Below, piece by piece: positions 1 to 9,496 of a stretch of 64,000 nt of DNA (its first letter is position 1; the number at the start of each line of letters is the position of its first letter). The position numbers and the translations under genes were made by a program. The notes beneath the pieces are model-generated. The model made no database searches. It was not told where the DNA came from and saw only the letters and a program-made list of their open reading frames with translations. The DNA lies in contig NW_012236522.1 of the NCBI RefSeq assembly GCF_000787575.1, forward strand, positions 1 to 64,000. The letters are read 5' to 3'. Origin of the DNA: Acytostelium subglobosum LB1 (lineage: Eukaryota > Evosea > Eumycetozoa > Acytosteliales > Acytosteliaceae).

Positions 1-1
1 T

Positions 2-2210
2 GCTGGCTCTGTCTCGGGCACTGTCGCCACTTCTTCAGGTACTGCTACCGCCACCGCCACAGCCGGATCTGTCTCTGGCACTGTCGCCAGCGCCACCAGC
101 ACCACCGCGCCATCCACAGCCACTGCCACAGCTGGCTCAGTCTCAGGTACTGTTGCCACTGCATCAACCGCCACTGCTGGTACTGTTTCGGGCACTGTAG
201 CCACTGCTTCAGGTACCACCTCAACTACAGCAACTGCCACTACTACTGCTACTGCCACTACCACCGCTACTGCCACAACAACAGCATCTGGCTCAAGTGC
301 TGGATCAGGACACGCTTCATCCTCCACCACAGTACAGGTCACCACAACCAATGCAGGCAGCTCAGCAGCAAGCACGACAGCCCAAGTTACAACAACACTC
401 AGCTCGTCGACAGGTGTCTCAACAACGACAACTGGTGGCGCCACCTCCCAACAAACATCGTCCACCACCACAGCCCAGGTTACCACTACCACTGGCGGAG
501 GCACGGCCACATCCGGCGTGACCACCACCACCTCGGGTGGCGCAAGCTCAGGCGGCGCTAGCTCTGGCAGCACTACCAAGAAGTCCTCAACAACCTCAAC
601 GCCCACCGGTCAGACACCCAACGGCAACTCGCCAGACATCCCCACCGACGACTCAGGCGACACCACCTCCAAGCCACCTGCCGCCCCGCCCTCATTCAAA
701 GATGTCACCTACAACATCAAGGGACTGACATTCTACGACGAGAACGAGAATGGAGCTATGGATGACTCAGAGGAACTGATTGGAAACGTGCGCGTATCCC
801 TGCTCGACCGATACGGCAACGTCAAGAATTCAATGTTCACGGACAAGAACTGGTGCTTCACCAATGTGATACCAGGCGACTACTGTGTCCAGGTCAAGCT
901 GCGCGACTACTCCCTGACGAGATACGATGAGGTTCACAATCACTTCAACAACTCAAAGAGCGGCCTATACTGCTTCCACTTGGACCCCGATCGCAGCAAG
1001 TGCTTCCCAACGCCATCCTCTATATTCGATGCCAACAACCTGACGATCAACTCTGGCTGGTTGCCAGACGTCAAGTGCAACATTGGCGGTTTTGCCTTCT
1101 TGGACGGCGACGCCAACGGCAAGTACAACAAGGGCGACAGTCTGTTGTCGGGCATCAACGTCAACCTGTACGACAACAATGGCCAGCTCGTCAAGACCAC
1201 CACGACCAGCGACTCACTCGACGGCTGGACCTTCAGCGAGGTGCCATCTGGCGACTACTGTGTCAACCTGGTCTCGGCCACGTACACGCTGAGCAGCAAG
1301 CATCCCCAGGACAACCCATTCGAGGGCACCGGCCTCAAGAACGTTAACAAGTGCTTCCGCATCAACCGCGAGACATGCAATGAGAAGAACACCATTGGTC
1401 TGCCATTCGACAAGTCGCGCAGCAACTTGATGCTCAAGTCGGCTTGGCGCGAGAAGACCTACGCGATCGGTGGTTGCACATTCTACGACTTTGGTAACAA
1501 GGACGACACGTTCTACGTGCCCGACGTCAAGGTCACCCTGACCGACGCCAACGGCAAGACGCTCAAGACCACCGTGTCCAAGGCCACCCCAGACGGATGG
1601 CTGTTCGCCGGCCTGTCCGCGGGCGACTACTGCATCATCCAGCGCAGCGCCGACTACAACACCAACCTGGACACGGCCAGCGGCAACCGCTACAAGTACT
1701 GCTTCACTCTGAACGAGTCGACCGCCGTCGAGAACAACGCGCTCGGCCTGCCATACTTGGAGCGCAAGAACCAACATGTGCTCAACACGGGCTGGGTGTC
1801 CAGCCGCCAGTACAGCGTGGGTGGATTCACCTTCCAGGACAAGAACCGCAATGGATTGTTCGAGATGGACAAGGACGCCTACCTCGCCGGCATCAATGTG
1901 GCGCTGATGAGTGTGGATGGCGCGCAACTGATGAGCACGCAGTCCAAGGGTCAAGAGAATGGATNGGGCGTTCGAGAGATTGCCCGCTGGAAGCTATTGC
2001 ATCAAGCAATCATCGTCCACTTATAAGCTGAGTGTATCCAACTCGCAGGCCAATCCATTCACTGCTGTGCAAGCACCGGCCAAATCCAGTGCCTCTGGCA
2101 CCGAGGCAACATATTGCTTCACACTCAATCAAACATCAAAACTACTGGCAGGCTATGGTACTCAACAAGAAGGTCAGATGAGAATCAGTTCAGCATGGAC
2201 CAACACTTAA
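2..2210 (+). CDS. Mucin-like, SdrD-B/Cna-B repeat surface protein (5' partial)
   Basis: The frame is open from the window edge, so the start lies upstream. Bases 2 to about 690 encode a Ser/Thr/Ala/Gly-rich stretch in which a unit close to AGSVSGTVAT recurs at about 2, 62, 131 and 176; such stretches are usually O-glycosylated stalks. Four SdrD B-like (Cna-B type) beta-sandwich repeats follow, starting near 710, 1076, 1459 and 1811. Each has a G-F/L-T/A-F-x-D opening and a conserved G-D/S-Y-C near its end. Dictyostelids carry families of such proteins (colossins and relatives), thought to be secreted or cell-surface. An undetermined base at 1965 shifts the frame: repeat 4 reads on normally in the next frame (GWAFERLPAGSYC) to TAA at 2208, so the N is probably a spurious extra base. 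No C-terminal membrane anchor is visible. Family confident; exact role unknown. Confidence 0.8.
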
Positions 2211-2399
2211 TCAACAAACTCAACATCATCTTAAGGACCAACACCAAACTTGTTTTTATCGATAATTCTATTAACAACAAATAATATAATAAATTAATTA
2301 ATTAAACCAATCAAGCATTTAGTATATTCAATATGGTAAATTGCCAAAGTAAATTGCCAAAGTACAGGTGAGAGGTTATATAGTATTATTTATTATTAC

Positions 2400-4934
2400 T
2401 TATTCTTTGTTGATAAAATACTTGATCCAAACATTGTTGTAGTACTTGTAGATAGTATGTTGCGGTAGTCCTATCAAGAGGTATCTGAGACATCGTTCAG
2501 AGTGATACGACGATTGGTTGATCGCCCGTTCTAGAAGTTGAGCCATATCTATCAACTCGGTAGAGGCGATATCATCTTCTGTTGGACTCTTGACCAACAA
2601 CTCGGTGATGAATGTCAACACATCAACTCGATCATTGATCAAACATCTCAATGCACTCCCCACCAGGGTCGTGTGACTGAGTTTGACATCTGGCCATCTT
2701 GAAAGGATCATCTTTGCCAATGGCAAGTTGAGATGAGAGCAAGCATAGTCAAACACTTGATCCTTCTCCCGGTAGGACAATTCTTGCATTGAAATCAAAG
2801 TATCTAATGTAGCCACGTCCATTACCGATACTACCCAATTGTATGTTATTGAACCAAACCTTGCACCACAAGCAATGAGGTACTGACATATTGAGTAATG
2901 ACCATTTTGGAACGCTTGATGCAGCAGCTCGGACATTGGAGCCCGTCGTGATCGTATTTTGGCATAGACTGGAATGTTTGCATCGAGCCAATGGACACAC
3001 TCCAACATGCCAAGAGCACATGCTGACTCCATGATATTGATCACTGTTTTGGTTTTAAAGTTTGCTACCGATGCTTTATCAAGAAGATAGGTGATAACTG
3101 CTGGGTCCACATCCCAGGTGTTCCGAGGATTGAACTTGATTCTCCTCATAGTATCATCTTTGAAGAGTGTTTGATAGAGTTGCACTGTCATCTGGCTTGT
3201 ATGAATACTGATGATGTCAAAGATCTTGGGCATATGTAGGCGATCAAACTCTGTTTGGATGATTGATTGAATGGTGGCACATCTGTCAATGTCCAGATGG
3301 TTCGTATAATATCGAACAGATTCAGTGAATATATCATAGTCAACTATTGAATCATTGTCCTCAACAATATCATCATCATTGAACATATCACTGATATCAT
3401 ATACTGTCAAGAATTTCCTGAGCGTGTCTGGGTCTGCCATTGATGTAAAGTTAATGAGGTCTGTCAATTTGCCTAAGTGATACCATCCTTCGTGTATCAT
3501 GTACTCCAGTATCTCCATAGACTTGGGATAAGCTTGTTTAACATGATGGAAGTCGTGGTGTTGTTGAATAAAATCACAGTCCCTGGCCATCATGACCATC
3601 TCCAACGTTCCATAAGTACATATTGTGTTGAGTGCCAATGAAATTCGATTATCAATCTCCATCTCCAAGGACGACTCACATGATTGTTTCATGAAGAACT
3701 GAATGAACATCTGACGTGAATGATCACTGCAATCCTGGCGGATGTTGGTGAAGATATCCCTCCTGATGTAGGACCGGATAGGTGGCAAGATGTTCTGTGA
3801 TGACATGATCACAAAGATGTCTGTGATGAGAACGCCAAACTCGGTAAGCACATCCAAGCATCTTGGGAGTTGCTCTTTAGTGCACTCTACATGTCGGCCA
3901 TAGAGCTTCAAGAGTGCAAAGAGGAACTCGACTGTGTGCTTGAGCTCCTGCACATCGATCTCGCTTCCTGAGGGGATGAAGTGTGCATGGTAATGCTCAA
4001 TATCATGACCAAAGATAAAATTACAATATGTGTAAAGTTGGTTGGCATCAAATTCCACATACTTGATTGCTAGTTGAGCCAAACCAATGTCCTGGCATAT
4101 AAGTAACATTGCAAATGGATTGAATTGACTGATTACGTTTGATGGAGTGCATTTTGATGGGGCCATTTTGTAATAAGTATCAATGAATGTGATCACCGAC
4201 CTGAGTATCAGAGACATGGCCGTATTGTAGTGAGTCTCAACGAATGTGATCAACGACTTTAGTAGAGATGACATGTCTACCTTGTCAAAGGAGTTTAGGA
4301 AGGAGGATAATGTTCGCTTGCCCCCCTGTATCATGTTTTCCATTGATTGTTTCGTCTCGAATGAGAGGAGATAGTTGAACACTGAGGCCTGACCATGATT
4401 GAGTGCCAATATGAGATAATATGAGGGAGATGAGTGGTATGGAATGGGAAGTATGTCCAATGCATGGTCTAGTGCCTGAGTCTCAAGCAGCTTGTACATA
4501 TCGAGCTGTCCATGCTGCACAGCATGCTTCATCAATGAATAATGATTGTAGAGCATCATGTATCTGTTGTTGTGAAAGACATGTTTGAACACTACATAAG
4601 GCATCTCCTTGATGAGCAGCTCCAAGCAATCTTGAGACCAATACATTGTGTCGTTGTGTAGCAATCGTTCAACGAATGCATAATCAAACCTGTTGACCAT
4701 ACATATACCAACATCACTGAGATGATCATATTTGTAGAGTTTACCAATCGAGTATCTTGGTCTGCCAACGTTCACAATCCTTTTAAACATTGTCCTGTTG
4801 CGCAACACCTCAACAATGAAACCGTCATGTCGATTTTTATTGTTGTTGCATGCTTCACTACAATCACACCTTGGAAGCAATGACTTCAGTACTAGTGACA
4901 AGTCATCTGAGGACTTGGTAATGGTCTGTGACAT
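2400..4934 (-). CDS. Large ankyrin-repeat-like protein (dictyostelid family)
   Basis: A single 844-residue exon starting with MSQTITKSSDD. The sequence is built of degenerate helical units of the kind HAVQHGQLDMYKLL, ALNHGQASVFNYLL, ACALGMLECVHWL and AFQNGHYSICQYLIACGA, which match the A-x-x-x-G-x-x-x-x-x-x-x-L-L pattern of weak ankyrin repeats. An N-terminal block (VLRNRTMFKRIVNVGR) resembles the lead-in of a large, rapidly evolving dictyostelid family of ankyrin-like proteins. I see no signal peptide, membrane span or catalytic domain. By family it is probably a cytosolic protein-interaction scaffold; no function can be assigned. It is the downstream neighbour, on the same strand, of the hypothetical gene ending at 5019. 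Confidence 0.8.
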   Translation of the reverse strand: MSQTITKSSDDLSLVLKSLLPRCDCSEACNNNKNRHDGFIVEVLRNRTMFKRIVNVGRPRYSIGKLYKYDHLSDVGICMVNRFDYAFVERLLHNDTMYWSQDCLELLIKEMPYVVFKHVFHNNRYMMLYNHYSLMKHAVQHGQLDMYKLLETQALDHALDILPIPYHSSPSYYLILALNHGQASVFNYLLSFETKQSMENMIQGGKRTLSSFLNSFDKVDMSSLLKSLITFVETHYNTAMSLILRSVITFIDTYYKMAPSKCTPSNVISQFNPFAMLLICQDIGLAQLAIKYVEFDANQLYTYCNFIFGHDIEHYHAHFIPSGSEIDVQELKHTVEFLFALLKLYGRHVECTKEQLPRCLDVLTEFGVLITDIFVIMSSQNILPPIRSYIRRDIFTNIRQDCSDHSRQMFIQFFMKQSCESSLEMEIDNRISLALNTICTYGTLEMVMMARDCDFIQQHHDFHHVKQAYPKSMEILEYMIHEGWYHLGKLTDLINFTSMADPDTLRKFLTVYDISDMFNDDDIVEDNDSIVDYDIFTESVRYYTNHLDIDRCATIQSIIQTEFDRLHMPKIFDIISIHTSQMTVQLYQTLFKDDTMRRIKFNPRNTWDVDPAVITYLLDKASVANFKTKTVINIMESACALGMLECVHWLDANIPVYAKIRSRRAPMSELLHQAFQNGHYSICQYLIACGARFGSITYNWVVSVMDVATLDTLISMQELSYREKDQVFDYACSHLNLPLAKMILSRWPDVKLSHTTLVGSALRCLINDRVDVLTFITELLVKSPTEDDIASTELIDMAQLLERAINQSSYHSERCLRYLLIGLPQHTIYKYYNNVWIKYFINKE

Positions 4935-5018
4935 TTTAATTGTTTGTCATATATGTGTTTGTTGATGTATTTGAAAAGTATTTATATTTTGATGGTGTGA
5001 TTTGTGATTTGATCACAA

Positions 5019-5420
5019 TTATTTTGGACCCTCCCAGTTCTTCTCGAAATCCTCTACCTTCATTGGACCGATCAGACACTGCTGTATTGAGTCATAATCT
5101 TCTTGGTCTTGTATTTTGTCTGTGGCGAACATTAGATATGATATCCAACTCGGATATGGTTGTTGATTTCCAAGTTTGATGTTCTGTAGTATTTGAACAC
5201 AGTTCCTGCCCCATGTGATACACCTGTTAAATCTCTCAATGAGAATCTCTCTGCATTCTTCAGTACAACCTTCTTGGAGGAAGACTTGGTACATAGCATC
5301 TGCATTTGTAGGGTCAAAGTCTGGTCGACAGTTCAATGCAACTATCTTTCTACGAACATAAGGTGCATGCAATTTACAATAGTTCGCATCATCTCCACTG
5401 TTTCTTTCGGAATTTTCCAT
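5019..5420 (-). CDS. Hypothetical protein, 133 aa
   Basis: An intact ATG-to-stop frame with coding-like composition, lying 84 bp upstream of the ankyrin-like gene on the same strand. The DNA just before its ATG is very A/T-rich, as is normal for dictyostelid promoters and 5' leaders. The product is soluble, mildly acidic at its C-terminus and contains six Cys residues; it has no signal peptide or membrane span. I do not recognise the family. It could be a short lineage-specific gene or a remnant of a longer one. Confidence 0.5.
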   Translation of the reverse strand: MENSERNSGDDANYCKLHAPYVRRKIVALNCRPDFDPTNADAMYQVFLQEGCTEECREILIERFNRCITWGRNCVQILQNIKLGNQQPYPSWISYLMFATDKIQDQEDYDSIQQCLIGPMKVEDFEKNWEGPK

Positions 5421-5889
5421 TATAATATTTTTTTATTAAGTATAATTTATTTGTTAAAATATTTTCCTCCTTGAACAATATTAATAATTAAATAAAACAA
5501 TGAACATCACTATTGGTGATCTGATCATTGTGCGTATTATTGACTGAGCGAGGGAGTGAGTGAATGGAATAGTACTGTAGTCACATTCTTCCAATGCTTG
5601 AAGTACTCACCCACCTACATTATCACATATTTGTAAGTTGAGGACCAATGATCATGATTAAAAAGAAATGTATTCTCTTCCATTTTGAAAATGTAGTTTG
5701 TACTTCAAGCATTGGAAGAGGTTATCATCACTCGCTATTTTTTTGTGATACACATCGAGGTATGTTGGAGAATAATAATTACCGGTAATTACAATTTTTG
5801 TAATATAGTTATACAACAAAAGATTTATAAATGGAGTTGGTTGGTTCCTGGAACAATTATACTTATTCCAAATTAATATTCTCAACATC
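5421..5889. other. Intergenic region with 20-bp perfect inverted repeat
   Basis: AT-rich spacer. It holds a perfect 20-bp inverted repeat (5587-5606 against 5700-5719, arm TCTTCCAATGCTTGAAGTAC) separated by 93 bp. No convincing coding frame was seen; an 83-codon frame at 5658-5909 on the minus strand looks like chance. Confidence 0.7.
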
Positions 5890-6308
5890 ATGTCTAATTT
5901 GAATATCAATCAATTTCTTCTTGTCATAATAATTCTTGTATCCTTAATCAATTGTATAGATTGTCAAGAATCAGGTAAGTAATATTATTATTATTAAAAA
6001 TTAGTACATATTATCCAGGATTTGGAACAGTCTACTATGGGTGGGATGGCGAATATTATATTCTACCTTCCTAGGTAACCATAAAAACACATGATAAAAC
6101 TACTAATTATTATCTTAATGGTACTACTCTCAACTTGTACCTTGAGTCCGATCAGAATAATAATGATAAATATCAAATATATGTTTCATTGGTATCTGAT
6201 ATTGCTGCCTATTATATTAAAATAGATGGTCAATATTATAAATTACCTTTTGGTAAAGAGGAAAAAATGAAAGGTGAAGCACCAGTGGTCATCGAAGGAA
6301 ATAATTAA
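5890..6308 (+). pseudogene. Small secreted protein gene with an in-frame stop
   Basis: Exon 1 (5890-5974) encodes a clear signal peptide (MSNLNINQFLLVIIILVSLINC). A GTAAGT...AG intron (5975-6018) joins it in frame to exon 2, which starts FGTVYYGWDGEYYILPS. The frame then meets TAG at 6070-6072 but continues with good coding character to TAA at 6306 (ending KGEAPVVIEGNN, about 110 codons in all). This is either a young pseudogene, a C-to-T sequence error (CAG to TAG) or a truncated 46-residue product. The family is unknown; the downstream part is rich in Tyr, Asn and acidic residues. It is a host gene, not an element. Confidence 0.55.
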
Positions 6309-7083
6309 AGGTCATTAACACTTTAATGTTAATCAAGTTCACAAAGACTTCAGGAGTTCGTAAACAATCAATCAATTAATTTAATCACAACATCTAGAAC
6401 AATAAATACCACTCACTCATCAACTCTGATTCAAACAAACTCACACATTCACCCAGAGTAGCATTGTTTGTGTTGTTGTTGATGGGAGTAGATTGTTTGA
6501 GCATGTGATTGTGAGTGATTGGGATTGTGTGTGTGTTGTGTAGTAATACCAACAACAGCAACAACACATCTAGTTGTGTGCCTATGCCATGGCATCCCAT
6601 CAGTATATACATACACACACACACAACAGTAATTAGTTAGTTGAGGTAGTGAGTGTTGTTATATATATATATATGTGTGCGAAAGAAACAGATGCAGCAA
6701 CAACAACAACAACAGCAGCTATAACAACCAACAACAACATCAACATCAACAACAACGGCAACATCAAGCATGTGATGGATGAATGAATGGAGGTGATGAT
6801 GATGATGTATAACGCATTTATAATCAATAACCTCGGGCTGGTATGCCATCCACTAACCATCTATCCACCAACTACAACAATATAAGCATAATCAGAATAA
6901 GAAGAGGAAGCATCAGTATCAGTCAGTACTCGCTATCACTATCATCAACATCTTCAACCACATATACTCAACATCAACAACCAACATCAACTTCCAACAC
7001 TTATAGTCTCATATAGTAGTAGTTAGTACTTATTTATTACCTTTGTTTGTCTAGTTTGTTTGATTGATTGTTTAAGTAATAAT
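6309..7083. other. Intergenic, microsatellite-rich upstream region of F-box gene
   Basis: Contains (TA)n at 6660-6675, (CAA)n/(CAACAT)n runs around 6695-6765 and (GATGAT)n near 6790. The Gln/His/Val-rich frames on the minus strand (6394-6860) are products of these repeats rather than genes. The region probably contains the promoter and 5' leader of the F-box/WD40 gene. Confidence 0.6.
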
Positions 7084-9282
7084 ATGATAGATGTCAATGC
7101 AAGCGACAGGGAGAGCAAGGATAGGAAGCGGAACAAACGAGGTGGAATTGATTGGAAGCGATTGGCACATCACAAGCCTCACTCCAACAGCAACAATAAC
7201 AATGACAACATAGAGTTGACAATGTTTAAAGATGTGAACTCATCATCTTCATCTTCAACATCAACCACATCATCCAATGACACATCCATCAACAATAACA
7301 ATAGTAATAATAATAATAGCAGATACTATATACATCCACACCTGTCACCATTCCAAGAACCTAATGGTGCCAATATCACAACGTCGTCATCATCGACTGG
7401 TATGATGACTGGCGAGTTCTACCTGTATCCCAACACATTGTCAATGTCATCCTCCACATCAGTCTCATCCACACAGCGCAATATATACCAATACAGCAGC
7501 AGTAACAGTGAGGATGACTATGACGATGATGAAGATGACGATGACTACATGGACAACTATCTCCATATCCATCACCATCCCAATCACACTCACACTCACA
7601 AGACCAACCCTAACTCCATGGAGATTGACTCATGTTACTCGGGTGATCCACTCGTGTCCGAGGTGCTCAAGGATGAGCGCGAGGCGATAAGTTTCATGGA
7701 GCGACGCGCCATTGAATTGGAGAACGTGGAGATGACCATCTCGACGCTGAGCGAGACGAGGGAAGCCATCCGCAAGGACATCAGACTCAAGCGTGGGTTC
7801 CTCAAACTCATCCAGCGCAAGAAGTTTGAGCACATCAAGACCATCACCAACAGCTACAACAACATTGCCACGCGCTATAATCTTACGTCACAGGATGCCC
7901 GCTCCCTCACACTGATCCTGCCCGAAGAGGTCATGCTACTCATCTTCCGCTTCCTCACGCCAAACGACCTGTGTAGTGGCGTGTGTCGCGTTTGTCGCAA
8001 GTGGCGCACACTAGCCTTTGACATCTCATTGTGGCGTTCAATCTGTCTTGAACGCGATCTCCTGGACAACACATCATTCATTGGCTCATCGTCATCATCA
8101 CACCATTCAAACAACAACAGGCACATGTTGGCGATCAATTGTAGTATCGAGGATGAAGAGATGGACATTGGTAACAACAATAACAACAACAACATAACTG
8201 CGATGGATCACAACAATCATGGAGACAAGCCATCATCATCGTCATCATGGCCAAGCCAATTCAGCCAACAATCACCACAAATACAACAACTCGATCAATC
8301 ACATTCCAGCTACAGCTCAAGCCGGGCGGCATGGGGCGAGAACTGGTACGTTGGCGAATATCGAAAGGACTCGAACTGGAGACGCGGCAAGTACAGCACG
8401 ACTGTTTTGCGCGGCCACAAGGAGATTGTGTGGAGCCTGTTATTTGAACCCGAGACCAACACACTGATCAGTGGCTCAGAGGATATGACCGTCAAGGTGT
8501 GGGACTGCTCGCGGATGGGCGACACTCACATGTTCTATGATGACCTCGAGGACAGCAAGAAGCGTTGTATCAGAACATTGTCTGGCCACAAGAATGGCAC
8601 CATATGCCTGGGAAGCACGCCAACTCGTCTGGTCAGTGGCAGTGCGGACGGCTCAATCAAAATATGGGATCGCTTCGACGGCGCATGCATTGAGACCATC
8701 CAGACACACTCCAGTGTCTGGTGTCTACAGATCGTCAATGGCAATCTGATCTGCGGCTGCGTGGATGGCACGATGCGCGTGTTTGACCTCAACACCACCA
8801 GCTGTCTACGAACACTGCGCGGCCACACGGCGCCAGTGCGCTGTCTACAAGCGATCAATCATAATGGCCAGGAGCTGGTCGTATCGGGCTCCTACGACAA
8901 GACCATCAAGATGTGGGACATGGACTCGCGGTGTATCAACACGATCCGTGCGCACACGCACAAGATCAACTGTCTACAGTACGACAGCGGCCAGCTGGTC
9001 AGTGGCAGCCACGACAGTCTGCTCAAGGTGTGGGACATGACCGGCCAGCTGATCCAGACGCTTCAGGGCCACGAGAACATGATCCACTGTCTACAACTAC
9101 GTGGCAATAAGCTGTTGAGTGGCTCCACAGACAGCACCATCAAGTTATGGGACCTCAAGACTGGTACACACGTCAACACAATCAAAGGCCAATCCGCCGT
9201 CTGTTGTCTCAAGTTCAACGACTCTAAACTAATCACCGGCTACGAGGATTCAACAATCAAGGTATTTGACTTTGCATTCTAA
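7084..9282 (+). CDS. F-box/WD40-repeat protein (Fbw7/Met30-like SCF substrate receptor)
   Basis: A single 732-codon exon; the first ATG in frame is 7084. The N-terminal ~200 residues are low complexity (Asn, Ser, Asp, His tracts). An F-box lies at about residues 279-320 (LPEEVMLLIFRFLTPNDLC...RKWRTLAFD...LW), then an Asn/Ser-rich linker, then the NWRRG motif typical of Fbw7/Pof1/Met30 proteins, then seven WD40 repeats (residues ~438-732; GHKEIVWS...SGSEDMTVKVWD to the last ...GYEDSTIKVFD). Known members bind Skp1 through the F-box and phosphorylated substrates through the propeller, directing ubiquitination. Dictyostelids have FbxA (CheaterA) with this architecture, but I cannot tell whether this is its orthologue. 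It is convergent with the UbiA gene. A 16-bp palindrome overlaps its stop codon. Confidence 0.93.
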   Translation: MIDVNASDRESKDRKRNKRGGIDWKRLAHHKPHSNSNNNNDNIELTMFKDVNSSSSSSTSTTSSNDTSINNNNSNNNNSRYYIHPHLSPFQEPNGANITTSSSSTGMMTGEFYLYPNTLSMSSSTSVSSTQRNIYQYSSSNSEDDYDDDEDDDDYMDNYLHIHHHPNHTHTHKTNPNSMEIDSCYSGDPLVSEVLKDEREAISFMERRAIELENVEMTISTLSETREAIRKDIRLKRGFLKLIQRKKFEHIKTITNSYNNIATRYNLTSQDARSLTLILPEEVMLLIFRFLTPNDLCSGVCRVCRKWRTLAFDISLWRSICLERDLLDNTSFIGSSSSSHHSNNNRHMLAINCSIEDEEMDIGNNNNNNNITAMDHNNHGDKPSSSSSWPSQFSQQSPQIQQLDQSHSSYSSSRAAWGENWYVGEYRKDSNWRRGKYSTTVLRGHKEIVWSLLFEPETNTLISGSEDMTVKVWDCSRMGDTHMFYDDLEDSKKRCIRTLSGHKNGTICLGSTPTRLVSGSADGSIKIWDRFDGACIETIQTHSSVWCLQIVNGNLICGCVDGTMRVFDLNTTSCLRTLRGHTAPVRCLQAINHNGQELVVSGSYDKTIKMWDMDSRCINTIRAHTHKINCLQYDSGQLVSGSHDSLLKVWDMTGQLIQTLQGHENMIHCLQLRGNKLLSGSTDSTIKLWDLKTGTHVNTIKGQSAVCCLKFNDSKLITGYEDSTIKVFDFAF

Positions 9283-9296
9283 GATCCATGGATCTT
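9281..9296. repeat. 16-bp perfect palindrome at F-box gene stop
   Basis: AAGATCCATGGATCTT is its own reverse complement and overlaps the TAA stop of the F-box/WD40 gene, so it could form a hairpin in the transcript 3' end. Confidence 0.6.
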
Positions 9297-9496
9297 GATT
9301 GATCGATTAAAGTGTAGCGCTACATACTTGTACATTTACCCTTATTCGCCAATCGTTCGCCACTCATTCGTCACTCATTCGGAAACAGTAGACAAAGTAC
9401 TTTTGATGGGATTTCTATGTATATTTATAATATTAATGATAATAATGTGTTGTGCCTACTGGGCCAACATCATGGAAAGGTGAACAAACGAACAAC

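Noticed and set aside
1214-1954. 246-codon minus-strand frame
   Set aside because: Antisense to the SdrD-B repeats; no domain, and the plus frame is clearly coding.
6394-6860. Gln/His/Val-rich frames on the minus strand
   Set aside because: Translation of CAA/CAT microsatellites.
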